Below, one piece after another: positions 16,914 through 25,745 of a stretch of DNA of 64,000 nucleotides. Both the position numbers and the translations under genes were made by a program. Origin of the DNA: an uncultured Bacteroidota bacterium (GTDB lineage Bacteria; Bacteroidota; Bacteroidia; Flavobacteriales; Flavobacteriaceae); NCBI GenBank assembly GCA_902635895.1, contig CACPPV010000002.1, positions 1-64,000 on the forward strand. The letters are read 5' to 3'. The stretch's first letter is position 1; each line of letters opens with the position of its first letter. Under the pieces are notes generated by a model. It had not been told where the DNA came from and made no database searches. It saw only the letters and a list, made by a program, of their open reading frames with translations.

Positions 16914-19781
16914 ATGAAAAAATATTTATTTATATTTTTTTCACTTTGGTCTATTTTAATATTTTCTCAAAGCAACGAATACTTTATTGATGCTGAATTT
17001 CTTCCTAATGAGAAAAAAATTATACTAAATCAAACTATAAATTTTTTCAATCATAGTGATAATAATCTTTCACATATAATTCTTAATGATTGGTCTCACT
17101 CCTACTCATCCTCTTTATCTCCACTTGGTCAAAGACTTTCTGAAGACTTTACTTTAAATTTTCAAAGATCAACAAGAAACCAAAAAGGAAATACATTAAT
17201 AAAAGATTTATTAATAGACGATTCCTCTGTAAACTTTAAAAGAATTAATGATAATATAGATTTAATTAAAATAGACTTAAATGAAGAATTAAAACCAAAC
17301 GATGAAGTTTCTATTTCTATTACTTATGAAATCAAAGTACAAATTGACGATTTTACAGGTTACGGTATAGATAAAAACTTTAATATTAATTTATCTGAGT
17401 GGTTCATAACTCTTGCCAAATTAAAGGACGGAAAATGGGTAAATGAAAGTAATTTGGACTTAAACGATCTTTCTTTAGATCCTGCATATTATAATTTTAC
17501 TATTGTTTATCCATCAAATTACTTCATTATAAGTGACTTATCAATTCTATCAAAAGAAGAAAATTATGAAAAAATATTAATTAAAACTAAAAGACAACTT
17601 AAGATTAACAATCCTATTATTTTATCAAAAACGGACAATTTTAGAACATATCCTGTAAATAAAATAAAAATCATCACTGACCTTAATATTGATAAGAAAA
17701 ATAAATCTGATTCTTTAGTTAGTAAATTAATTAGATATGTAGATAAAAAGTCAGGAAATAATTTAAAAACAAATCAAAACGATTCTATCAAAATAGAGTT
17801 CATTTTAAATAAAACTTTGACTTTTCTTGAAAATAAACTAGGAAACTATCCAATAGATAATCTAGTTCTAAGTGAGTTTGATCTTAAAAAAAATCCTATA
17901 TATGGCTTTAACAATATTCCTGAAAGTTTATCTCCATACAAAGAGGGTTTTACCTATGAAATAAATATTTTAAAACTTTTAATCTCTCAATTTTTAAACA
18001 ATGCTTACCCTTTTCATAAAAGAGTAAATTATTGGGAAATTAAGGGTATTGAAACTTTTTTACTTATTTCATATTTAAAAGAATATCATTCTGATGTTAA
18101 TCTAATTGGGAAATTTTCAAACATGTCTATTTTAAAAAATAGAGAATATTCTAAATACAAATTTACAGATCAATTTAGGCTATTTGATAATATAATCTCA
18201 AGTAGAAATATTAATCAACCAATTAAAACACAGCTTGATTCTTTAACTAGAGTTAATTACAAAATAATCAATCCTTATAAAGCTGGTTTATCTTTAATTA
18301 TGTTAAATGATTACTTGGGGGGAAATGAATTAAATAAAACATTAAAGGAGTTCTCCAAAATCAATAAGTTAAATTCAGTAAACTATAAAAGCTTACTTGA
18401 AATTTTACAAAGTAAATATGATTTAAATTGGTTTGATAATTACTTAAAGTATAATGGAAATATAGATTTTTCTGTCAAGAAAATTGTTTCTAATAATAAA
18501 TCTAGATTTAAAGTTTCTAATTTATCTAAAATTGCTGTTCCAACTAAAATAACTTTTAAGAATGATAATGAAATAAACAACCATTGGATTCACTTTAAAA
18601 ATGACACAATTTTAGATCCTCTTGAAAATAGTCAAATCACAGTAAATAAAGACAAATTCTTTTCTGAAAGCAATTTTAATAATAATACATCCTTTCTTGA
18701 AAAAAGCAGGAAAAAAATAAAATTTGTACTGTTTAATGATTTTGATGATTACAAAAGTAAAAAGATCAACTATATGCCATTGTTTAATTATAATTTGTAT
18801 GACGGAATAATGCCTGGAATTTCTTTTTCTAATTCTTCCATAATCAGAAAACCTTTTAATTATAAAATAGTTCCATATTTTTCCACAAAACAAAAGGAAA
18901 TTCTGGGAAAGTTTAATTTAAAATTTACTGATTATAATGAAAATAAAAATTCAGACCTGTTCAGTGTAGACTATTTTATTGGAGGTTCAACGTTTCATTA
19001 CAAGGAAAACCTTTCATATGATACTTTTTTTCCATCTATTCTCTTTACTTTTAGAAACTCGGAAGATTTAAGATCTAATGCAAGAAAATACATTAGCCTT
19101 AGGTACATTAGTGTCTATCGTGAAGAAAACACAAACTTAATTGAGTATCCAAATTACAATATATTAAACTTAAAGTTTATATCATCTAACTCTACTGTTG
19201 AAAAAGCAAGAAATTATAAGACTGATTTTCAGTTCAATAAAGAATTTATAAAATTATCTTTTACGTATAATTATAGAAAATTTTATAAAAACAATAGACA
19301 ATATAATGTTAGGTTTTTCGCTGGTAAATTTTTAGAAAATAATACTAAAGATAATTTTTTTAGTTTTTCTACTTACAAGGCAAGAGATTATTTATTTAGT
19401 GCTTTTTTATTAGGAAGATCAGAAAATACAGGATTCTATAGCCAACAATATTTAGGTACTGAAGGTGGAATGAAATCTAAATTAGAAAATGAATTTTCAA
19501 ATGATCTTATTTTATCCTTAAACTCTGGAATTACAATTTGGCAATGGATTGAAGCATACGGAGGATTTGCCTTAATAAAAAACAAAAATAAAAAGCACAA
19601 ACTTGAGTATGAATCTGGTTTGAGATTAAATATTTTAACTGACTATTTTGAGTTGTATCTTCCTGCATATTCTTCTATTGGAAATGAATTTAGTCAAAGA
19701 GATTATTTAAGTAAAATTCGTTTTAGAATTTCATTTGATCCCAAGACTTTATCTAGTCTTATTTCTAGAAGATGGTTTTAA
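16914..19781 (+). CDS. M1-peptidase-like (gluzincin) protein without zinc ligands, fused to an outer-membrane beta-barrel
   Basis: 955 residues. Signal peptide about 1-18 (IFSQS). Residues about 20-230 resemble the M1 aminopeptidase beta-sandwich domain, and about 280-560 its catalytic domain, but the zinc site is gone: the expected HExxHQWxGN is K354-L-L-I-S-Q-F-L-N-N363, and the expected WLxEGxxxY glutamate is K377 in YWEIKGIETF. The C-terminal 300 residues alternate polar and hydrophobic residues and end in phenylalanine, typical of an outer-membrane barrel. So it is probably an envelope protein that kept the peptidase scaffold for binding or chaperoning. Function unknown; assignment to M1 rests on motif alignment by eye. 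It lies 20 bp after the LOG gene in the uvrA unit. Confidence 0.75.
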   Translation: MKKYLFIFFSLWSILIFSQSNEYFIDAEFLPNEKKIILNQTINFFNHSDNNLSHIILNDWSHSYSSSLSPLGQRLSEDFTLNFQRSTRNQKGNTLIKDLLIDDSSVNFKRINDNIDLIKIDLNEELKPNDEVSISITYEIKVQIDDFTGYGIDKNFNINLSEWFITLAKLKDGKWVNESNLDLNDLSLDPAYYNFTIVYPSNYFIISDLSILSKEENYEKILIKTKRQLKINNPIILSKTDNFRTYPVNKIKIITDLNIDKKNKSDSLVSKLIRYVDKKSGNNLKTNQNDSIKIEFILNKTLTFLENKLGNYPIDNLVLSEFDLKKNPIYGFNNIPESLSPYKEGFTYEINILKLLISQFLNNAYPFHKRVNYWEIKGIETFLLISYLKEYHSDVNLIGKFSNMSILKNREYSKYKFTDQFRLFDNIISSRNINQPIKTQLDSLTRVNYKIINPYKAGLSLIMLNDYLGGNELNKTLKEFSKINKLNSVNYKSLLEILQSKYDLNWFDNYLKYNGNIDFSVKKIVSNNKSRFKVSNLSKIAVPTKITFKNDNEINNHWIHFKNDTILDPLENSQITVNKDKFFSESNFNNNTSFLEKSRKKIKFVLFNDFDDYKSKKINYMPLFNYNLYDGIMPGISFSNSSIIRKPFNYKIVPYFSTKQKEILGKFNLKFTDYNENKNSDLFSVDYFIGGSTFHYKENLSYDTFFPSILFTFRNSEDLRSNARKYISLRYISVYREENTNLIEYPNYNILNLKFISSNSTVEKARNYKTDFQFNKEFIKLSFTYNYRKFYKNNRQYNVRFFAGKFLENNTKDNFFSFSTYKARDYLFSAFLLGRSENTGFYSQQYLGTEGGMKSKLENEFSNDLILSLNSGITIWQWIEAYGGFALIKNKNKKHKLEYESGLRLNILTDYFELYLPAYSSIGNEFSQRDYLSKIRFRISFDPKTLSSLISRRWF

Positions 19782-19812
19782 GTGACTAATAGGATTCAAG
19801 TTCTTTTTTTTT

Positions 19813-19820
19813 TAAATTTG
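19813..19820 (+). promoter_or_regulatory. -7 promoter box of the E1 dehydrogenase gene
   Basis: TAAATTTG; predicted +1 about 19825 and a 13-nt leader before the ATG at 19838. Confidence 0.55.
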
Positions 19821-19837
19821 CAATCCAAAATTTCCTT

Positions 19838-22252
19838 ATGGAAAACAACATAGATCTAAACCAAGAAATATCCTTTGATACTTTCAAAAAACAAGTTTTA
19901 AACGACTATAGAACCATTGTTTTAAGTAGAGAGGCTAGTTTACTTGGAAGAAGAGAAGTTTTGAGCGGGAAAGCAAAGTTTGGAATTTTTGGTGACGGAA
20001 AAGAGCTTCCTCAAATAGCAATGTCAAAAGTCTTCATGAAAGGAGATTATAGGTCAGGATATTATAGAGATCAAACTTTTATGATGGCTATTGATGAATT
20101 GTCTGTCAAACAATTGTTTTCTGGATTGTATGCTAATAATGATATAAAAGAAGAGCCAATGTCAGCTGGAAGACAAATGGGGGCTCACTTCAATACTCCT
20201 TTTTTGAACGAAGATGGAAGCTGGAAAAATCTTACAGAACTAAAAAATTCATCTTCTGATGTATCATGTACAGCATCTCAAATGCCTAGATTATTAGGAT
20301 TAGCTCAAGCTTCAAAATTGTACAGAAAATTAAACATTGAAAATTCTGAAAAATTTTCTAATAATGGAAATGAAATTGCCTGGGGTACTATCGGAAATGC
20401 AAGCACTAGTGAAGGGTTGTTTTTTGAAATTTTAAATGCAGCTGGGGTTCAACAAGTTCCTATGGTTATTAGTATTTGGGATGATAACTATGGAATTTCA
20501 GTTGAAAATAAAGACCAAACAATAAAAGAAAGTATTTCTGATGCCTTATCTGGCTTTAAAAAAACTTCAAATTCAAATGGATTTGAAATTTTTTCTGTAA
20601 GAGGATGGGATTATCCAAACCTAATTAATACCTATCAAAAAGCTAGTGATATAGCAAGAGAGAAGCATATTCCAGTGATAATACATGTCAAGGAATTAAC
20701 TCAACCCATTGGACATTCAACTTCAGGATCACACGAAAGATATAAATCCAAAGAACGTTTAGAATGGGAAAGAAACAATGATTGTAATTTAAAAATGAAA
20801 CAATGGATAGTTGACAATCAAATTTCTACTTTAGATTATCTTCAAGAAATTGAAAATGAGTGTAAAGAATTTGTAAAGCAATCAAAAAATGAAGCTTGGG
20901 AAACATATTTAAAACCAATTTTAAAAATAAGAGACGAATACATAAGAGTTTTAGAAACTTTAATTTCTAAACATTCTGATTATTCTTTAGAAAAATTTTA
21001 CAATCAGTTACAGAGAATTAAAGAACCTAATAAAAAAGATATTTTATCTAACGCAAGAAAAGTTTTAAGATTACTGTTTAAAGAAAAATCCAAAGAAATA
21101 GAAGTTTTAAAGAACTGGATTAATGAGTTTTTAAAAACTCAAAACGAGGTATACAGTTCAAAACTATATAACGAATACAAAACCAATCATCATAATGTTA
21201 CGAAAGTTGAGCCAATTTATGATGATACATCAAAAAAAGTTGATGGTAGAATTATCTTGAGAAATAATTTTGATCATTTACTTTCAAAATATGACAACCT
21301 TGTAATTTTTGGAGAAGACTCTGGAAAAATTGGTGATGTTAATCAAGGCCTTGAAGGTCTTCAAGAAAAGTATGGGAAATACCGAGTTTCAGATAAAGGA
21401 ATTAGAGAGGCATCTATAATTGGAGAAGGAATTGGCCTTGCACTTAGAGGCATTAGACCAATTGCTGAAATTCAATACATAGATTATTTGTTATATGGAT
21501 TACAAATATTAAGTGATGATCTTGCAACTCTACATTATAGAACATTTGGAAGACAAATTGCACCACTAATCATAAGAACTCGAGGTCACCGATTAGAGGG
21601 TATATGGCACTCAGGTTCTCCAATGAATGCTATGTTATCAACTTTAAGGGGCATTAATATTCTTGTTCCACGAAATATGGTTCAAGCTGCAGGAATGTAT
21701 AATACATTATTAAAATGTGATGAACCTGCTGTTTTAGTTGAGTCTCTAAACGGATATAGATTAAAAGAAAGTGAACCAAAAAATCTTTCTGACTATACAG
21801 TTCTTCTCGGACAATCTGAGTTAATTAAATCTGGAACTGATATAACAATAATTTCTTATGGATCAACATTAAGACTTGCTGAAAAGGCATGTGAAGAGTT
21901 ATTAAATTTAAATATTAAGTGTGATTTAATTGACATTCAGACTTTAATACCTTTTGATTTGAATAATCTGACTATTGAGAGTTTGAAAAAAACAAACAAA
22001 CTATTAATTGTTGATGAAGATCTTCCTGGTGGAGCTTCTTCATACATTCTTCAGAAAATATTACAAGAAAAAAACGGGTTTGAATATTTAGATGCAAAAC
22101 CTCTAACACTTACCTCCAAAAATCATAGACCAGCTTATGGAACTGATGGTGATTATTTTTCAAAACCATCCATTGAAGATATCGTGGAAGAGTCATATAA
22201 AATAATGAGTGAGTACGATCCTATTAATTATCCTGAAATTTTTAACTCATAA
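19838..22252 (+). CDS. 2-oxoacid dehydrogenase E1 component, alpha and beta subunits fused
   Basis: 804 residues joining the two halves of a thiamine-diphosphate E1. The alpha half (about 1-380) has the ThDP-binding region GTIGNASTSEG and IWDDNYGISV; the beta half (about 470-800) has FGEDSGKIGDVNQG, the EGIGLALRGIRPIAEIQYIDY segment and a transketolase C-terminal domain. These enzymes decarboxylate 2-oxoacids and load the acyl group onto the lipoyl E2. Similarity to branched-chain (2-oxoisovalerate) E1 is the best guess; pyruvate is possible. The fusion is typical of Flavobacteriia. No E2 or E3 gene is adjacent. Its 3' end overlaps holA by 11 bp. Confidence 0.88.
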   Translation: MENNIDLNQEISFDTFKKQVLNDYRTIVLSREASLLGRREVLSGKAKFGIFGDGKELPQIAMSKVFMKGDYRSGYYRDQTFMMAIDELSVKQLFSGLYANNDIKEEPMSAGRQMGAHFNTPFLNEDGSWKNLTELKNSSSDVSCTASQMPRLLGLAQASKLYRKLNIENSEKFSNNGNEIAWGTIGNASTSEGLFFEILNAAGVQQVPMVISIWDDNYGISVENKDQTIKESISDALSGFKKTSNSNGFEIFSVRGWDYPNLINTYQKASDIAREKHIPVIIHVKELTQPIGHSTSGSHERYKSKERLEWERNNDCNLKMKQWIVDNQISTLDYLQEIENECKEFVKQSKNEAWETYLKPILKIRDEYIRVLETLISKHSDYSLEKFYNQLQRIKEPNKKDILSNARKVLRLLFKEKSKEIEVLKNWINEFLKTQNEVYSSKLYNEYKTNHHNVTKVEPIYDDTSKKVDGRIILRNNFDHLLSKYDNLVIFGEDSGKIGDVNQGLEGLQEKYGKYRVSDKGIREASIIGEGIGLALRGIRPIAEIQYIDYLLYGLQILSDDLATLHYRTFGRQIAPLIIRTRGHRLEGIWHSGSPMNAMLSTLRGINILVPRNMVQAAGMYNTLLKCDEPAVLVESLNGYRLKESEPKNLSDYTVLLGQSELIKSGTDITIISYGSTLRLAEKACEELLNLNIKCDLIDIQTLIPFDLNNLTIESLKKTNKLLIVDEDLPGGASSYILQKILQEKNGFEYLDAKPLTLTSKNHRPAYGTDGDYFSKPSIEDIVEESYKIMSEYDPINYPEIFNS

Positions 22253-23252
22253 TTTGTACAATCAATTGATTTAGAAGATTACTATGAGTGTTACTATTAG
22301 AACCTAAACCTTTACTTTTTAAGTCAACATCTTTTATTAATGAAATAATTTTTGATATTTTTTTCATTGAATAAAGATTTGATGCATTTACATATTCATT
22401 AACGAAAAACCTATTTATTCCAAGAGTTAAGGAAATATTATTTTCAGATTTATTTTTAAGACTATGTAGTTGAAAGATTTGAATAAAAAAGCTGAATAAT
22501 GAACCCAAGACATATGGAACTGGATAACTTTTGGAATTATTTGAAAAATACTTTCCAATTAGCAAAGCTTTTTCTTTGTTTCCAGATCCAATTGCTTTTC
22601 TAAGTTCAAAGACATTGTAGTCTTTACTGATTCCTATATTTTTTTCAATAAGTTCAGGTGTAATTTTATTATTCTCAGGATTTAATAACTTCAATTTATC
22701 TATTTGATTGGAAATCATTTTTAAATCATTGCCTAAATATTCAACTAACATTTGACTTGCTTTAAAATCAATCGAATAATTAGTTTGTCTTAATTGATTT
22801 GAAATCCAATCCGAAACTTGATTTTCATACATTTTTTTTGATTCGAAAACAACACCAAATTTTTTAATTGATTTGTATATTTTTTTTCTTTTATCAAGAG
22901 ATTTGTATTTGTAATTAACCACCAAAATAGTACTGTGCATTGGATTATTAGCATAATTGTCTAATTCATTTATTTTTAATGATAAATCCTGAGCTTCTTT
23001 CAAAATAACTAATTGAAATTTACTCATCATAGGGTATCTTTTACAAACTGAAACTACTTCGTCAATAGTAGTATCTTTTCCATATAATATTGTCTGATTG
23101 AAACTTTTTTCATCCTCATTTAAAACCAATTCTTCAAGCATTTCGGTAAATAAATCAATATAATGCGTTTCTTCACCCATAAAAAAGTATATAGGCGAAA
23201 AAACTTTATTATTAATTTTTGAAATTATACTGTTTATTTCTTGTAAATTCAT
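22242..23252 (-). CDS. holA: DNA polymerase III delta subunit (clamp loader)
   Basis: 336 residues, the usual length for HolA. The N-terminal FSPIYFFMGEETHYIDLF segment matches the start of the AAA+-like delta fold, and the C-terminal third is the helical collar domain. Delta opens the beta clamp during loading at the replication fork. DnaN, its partner, is at 49796. Start ATG 23252; immediately upstream is TAAGTTTA then TTAA then ATG, an imperfect promoter box at the spacing expected for a leaderless mRNA. It is divergent from the HsdR_N gene with an 11-bp gap and convergent with the E1 gene. Confidence 0.9.
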   Translation of the reverse strand: MNLQEINSIISKINNKVFSPIYFFMGEETHYIDLFTEMLEELVLNEDEKSFNQTILYGKDTTIDEVVSVCKRYPMMSKFQLVILKEAQDLSLKINELDNYANNPMHSTILVVNYKYKSLDKRKKIYKSIKKFGVVFESKKMYENQVSDWISNQLRQTNYSIDFKASQMLVEYLGNDLKMISNQIDKLKLLNPENNKITPELIEKNIGISKDYNVFELRKAIGSGNKEKALLIGKYFSNNSKSYPVPYVLGSLFSFFIQIFQLHSLKNKSENNISLTLGINRFFVNEYVNASNLYSMKKISKIISLIKDVDLKSKGLGSNSNTHSNLLNQLIVQIMS

Positions 23253-23263
23253 TTAATAAACTT

Positions 23264-23701
23264 ATGATAAAGTTAGATTTCCCAGATTTTGAATTTAAGC
23301 TAAAAAAAATAGATTCTAAAACTTTTATTTTCGATTTTATAAGAAATAATTATTATTTATTAACACCTGAAGAATGGGTAAGACAACATGTTGTTAAGTT
23401 TTTATTTTCAAAAGGAATACCTAAATCACACATAGCTCTAGAAAAAAGTTTTACAATAAACAATCTTAAAAAAAGGTTTGATGTTGTTGTATACAATTCT
23501 TCTGGGAAAACTATGATGCTTATTGAATGTAAATCACCGTCTGTCAAAATCACTCAAAAAATTTTTGATCAAATTTCTATATATAATATCAAATTGAAAT
23601 CCGAGTACTTAATGATCACAAATGGATTAAATCATCTATATTTCAAGATTGATGAAATCAATAAAAGACATATTTTTGTTAAAGACTTTCCTTTAAAATG
23701 A
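23264..23701 (+). CDS. Orphan HsdR N-terminal-like (PD-(D/E)XK nuclease-fold) protein
   Basis: 145 residues from ATG 23264; I prefer this to upstream starts inside holA. It matches the HsdR_N_2 type: LTPEEWVRQHVV, then a PD-(D/E)XK core with D73 (RFDVVVYN), E88 and K90 (LIECKSP), and a following glutamine (Q97 or Q103). The full type I restriction subunit has a helicase motor about six times longer, which is absent, and no hsdM or hsdS is nearby. The function is unknown. In flavobacteria I recall such genes lying next to holA, which would fit a DNA-metabolism role. The stop codon overlaps the next gene's start (ATGA), indicating translational coupling. Confidence 0.8.
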   Translation: MIKLDFPDFEFKLKKIDSKTFIFDFIRNNYYLLTPEEWVRQHVVKFLFSKGIPKSHIALEKSFTINNLKKRFDVVVYNSSGKTMMLIECKSPSVKITQKIFDQISIYNIKLKSEYLMITNGLNHLYFKIDEINKRHIFVKDFPLK

Positions 23702-24690
23702 AACTGGCAATAGTAATTATTAATTGGAATGGTGTAGAACTTTTAAAAAAGTTTTTACCTAAATTGATAAAACATTCAAGAAACAATTCAATATACATTA
23801 TCGACAATAATTCCTCTGACGAATCTGTTGATTATGTAAAAGAATTTTTTCCGATTGTAAAATTGATTGTAAATAAAAAAAACTATAGTTATGCCAAAGG
23901 TTACAACATTGGATTAAAACAAATTAAGGAAGAATTATATTGTCTAATAAATAATGATATAGAAGTTACCAAGGGTTGGATTGATCCAATTCTTGATCAA
24001 TTCAAAGCCAATAAATTTCTAACTGTAGCTCAACCAAAAATTTTAGATTATAACAATAAAGACAAATTTGAACACGCAGGAGCTTGTGGAGGTTACATTG
24101 ATTATTTTGGTTATCCATTTTGTAGAGGAAGAATTTTTAATTCAATTGAAAAAGATAATGGTCAATACGATCACGATTCAGATATTTTTTGGGCTTCTGG
24201 TGCCTGCTTTTTTATTAAGTCTAAAGTATTTCATGAATTAGGAGGATTTGATGAAAATTTCCATAACCATATGGAAGAAATTGATTTATGTTGGAGGATT
24301 TCAAAAAAGAATAATAAATTACAAAAAAAATTCATCCACAGCAGCACAGTTTATCATATTGGTGGAGCTTCTTTAAATTATGATAATCCTGAAAAAATAT
24401 TTTACAACGTAAGAAATCATAAATGGATGATGATTAAAAACAGTTCAGATTACCAAACTAATACTTTAATAAAAATTTACATATTTATTATTACTGTTCT
24501 TTATGCTTTTTACTTATTACTTTCATTTAGATTTAATTTTTTTAAAGCAGTTTTTAAAGCAGTTTTTTCTAAAAGAAATGAGACTATTAAATATTCCTCA
24601 CCAAAAAATAAAATTAAATATCATTATAGGAAATCTATAATTACTGATTATCTAATGTTTTGTAGAAGAAAATTTTCACAGTTAAAATAG
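23698..24690 (+). CDS. Glycosyltransferase family 2
   Basis: 330 residues. N-terminal GT-A fold: IVIINWNGVELLKKFLP, then IDNNSSDESV, the metal-binding-type CLINNDIEV and the acceptor-side GGFDENFHNHMEEIDLCWR motif. A single hydrophobic segment near residues 258-285 suggests membrane attachment. The best family resemblance is to rhamnosyltransferase-like enzymes of cell-surface polysaccharide synthesis, but donor and acceptor cannot be read from sequence. It begins within the stop of the HsdR_N gene (ATGA), an unusual pairing of a nuclease-fold protein with a sugar transferase. Confidence 0.9.
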   Translation: MKLAIVIINWNGVELLKKFLPKLIKHSRNNSIYIIDNNSSDESVDYVKEFFPIVKLIVNKKNYSYAKGYNIGLKQIKEELYCLINNDIEVTKGWIDPILDQFKANKFLTVAQPKILDYNNKDKFEHAGACGGYIDYFGYPFCRGRIFNSIEKDNGQYDHDSDIFWASGACFFIKSKVFHELGGFDENFHNHMEEIDLCWRISKKNNKLQKKFIHSSTVYHIGGASLNYDNPEKIFYNVRNHKWMMIKNSSDYQTNTLIKIYIFIITVLYAFYLLLSFRFNFFKAVFKAVFSKRNETIKYSSPKNKIKYHYRKSIITDYLMFCRRKFSQLK

Positions 24691-24723
24691 AGTTAAATTC
24701 TTATTTCTATTTAAATATTTTAC

Positions 24724-24731
24724 TAAATTTG
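24724..24731 (+). promoter_or_regulatory. -7 promoter box of the OmpA-like lipoprotein gene
   Basis: TAAATTTG; predicted +1 near 24736, giving a leader of about 19 nt before the ATG at 24755. Confidence 0.58.
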
Positions 24732-24754
24732 ATTCTCGATAAAAAATAAATGAT

Positions 24755-25615
24755 ATGAAAAAAACTCTACTTACTTTACTTACATTTTCTTTTTTGTTCA
24801 CTTCTTGTGTGTCTAAAAAAGATTACGCTGCTTTAGAAGCTACTAACAAACAAAATAAAGATTTGTTAAACTCTGCAACAATAAAATTAAATGCTTGTTT
24901 GGAAGATAAAGCAAATGCAGATGCAAGTCTTCAAACTCTAAAAGATCAAGTTGCTTTCTTGAAAGCTAACAATCAAGATTTGATTAATAATATGGGTAAC
25001 CTTACAACTCTTTCACAAAAAGGAGCTGAAAACCTTGAAAAGTCTTTAGAAAGTATGAAAGAAAAAGATTTAACAATTAAGACAATGCGTGATGCTGTAA
25101 CCAGAAGAGATTCAGTTACTCTTGCACTTGTGACTAGTTTGAAAGGTACTTTTATCGATATAAATGATAAAGATATCGAAGTGAATGTTGAAAAAGGAGT
25201 TGTATTCATTTCTATATCTGACAAACTTTTATTCAATAGCGGCAGTTATGTTGTTTCTGATAGAGCAAAAGAAGTTTTAGGAAAGGTTGCTAAAGTTGTT
25301 TTAGACAAACCTGAAATAGAGTTTTTAGTTGAAGGACATACGGATAATAAATCTATACAAAACGAAGTGTTACTTGATAACTGGGATTTAAGTGTTAAAA
25401 GAGCTACTTCTGTTGTTAGAGTTCTTCAAAATGACTTTGGTGTACAACCTGAAAGAATGACCGCTGCAGGAAGAAGTTATTATGTTCCAGTTGCTGATAA
25501 TGACACTGCTGAGAATAGAGCAAAAAACAGAAGAACAAGGATAGTTGTCCTTCCTAAACTTGACCAATTTTATGATTTAATTGAACAAGGTATGCAAGCT
25601 GCAGGAGGAAACTAG
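24755..25615 (+). CDS. OmpA-family peptidoglycan-binding lipoprotein with coiled coil
   Basis: 286 residues. Lipoprotein signal with lipobox LFTSC (C18). Residues about 22-115 are rich in alternating hydrophobic and charged residues with K/E/N/Q and should form a coiled coil. Residues about 150-275 are an OmpA C-terminal domain: LLFNSGSYVVSDRAKEVL, EGHTDNKS, and the peptidoglycan-binding ENRAKNRRTRI. It probably tethers the outer membrane to the cell wall. The codon use looks smoother than in neighbours and it is followed by the only strong intrinsic terminator between genes in this window, both fitting high expression. Confidence 0.9.
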   Translation: MKKTLLTLLTFSFLFTSCVSKKDYAALEATNKQNKDLLNSATIKLNACLEDKANADASLQTLKDQVAFLKANNQDLINNMGNLTTLSQKGAENLEKSLESMKEKDLTIKTMRDAVTRRDSVTLALVTSLKGTFIDINDKDIEVNVEKGVVFISISDKLLFNSGSYVVSDRAKEVLGKVAKVVLDKPEIEFLVEGHTDNKSIQNEVLLDNWDLSVKRATSVVRVLQNDFGVQPERMTAAGRSYYVPVADNDTAENRAKNRRTRIVVLPKLDQFYDLIEQGMQAAGGN

Positions 25616-25645
25616 TTTATTTTTTTACATATCAATCAAAAAAAA

Positions 25646-25672
25646 GCACATCTTTCAGATGTGTTTTTTTTT
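25646..25672 (+). terminator. Intrinsic terminator after the OmpA-like gene
   Basis: A 7-bp stem (CACATCT at 25647-25653 with AGATGTG at 25657-25663) closes a TTC loop and is followed by nine T. A run of A before the stem makes it potentially bidirectional. Confidence 0.88.
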
Positions 25673-25745
25673 ATTCTTAATTATTCTGTTATTTCTCTTT
25701 GAATAACAATATAATAGTCGACATTTGCAACCAAATTTTAAAACA

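Noticed and set aside
23264-23701. A restriction-modification or defence system
   Set aside because: Only an HsdR N-terminal-like domain is present; no methyltransferase, specificity subunit, helicase motor or mobile-element context.
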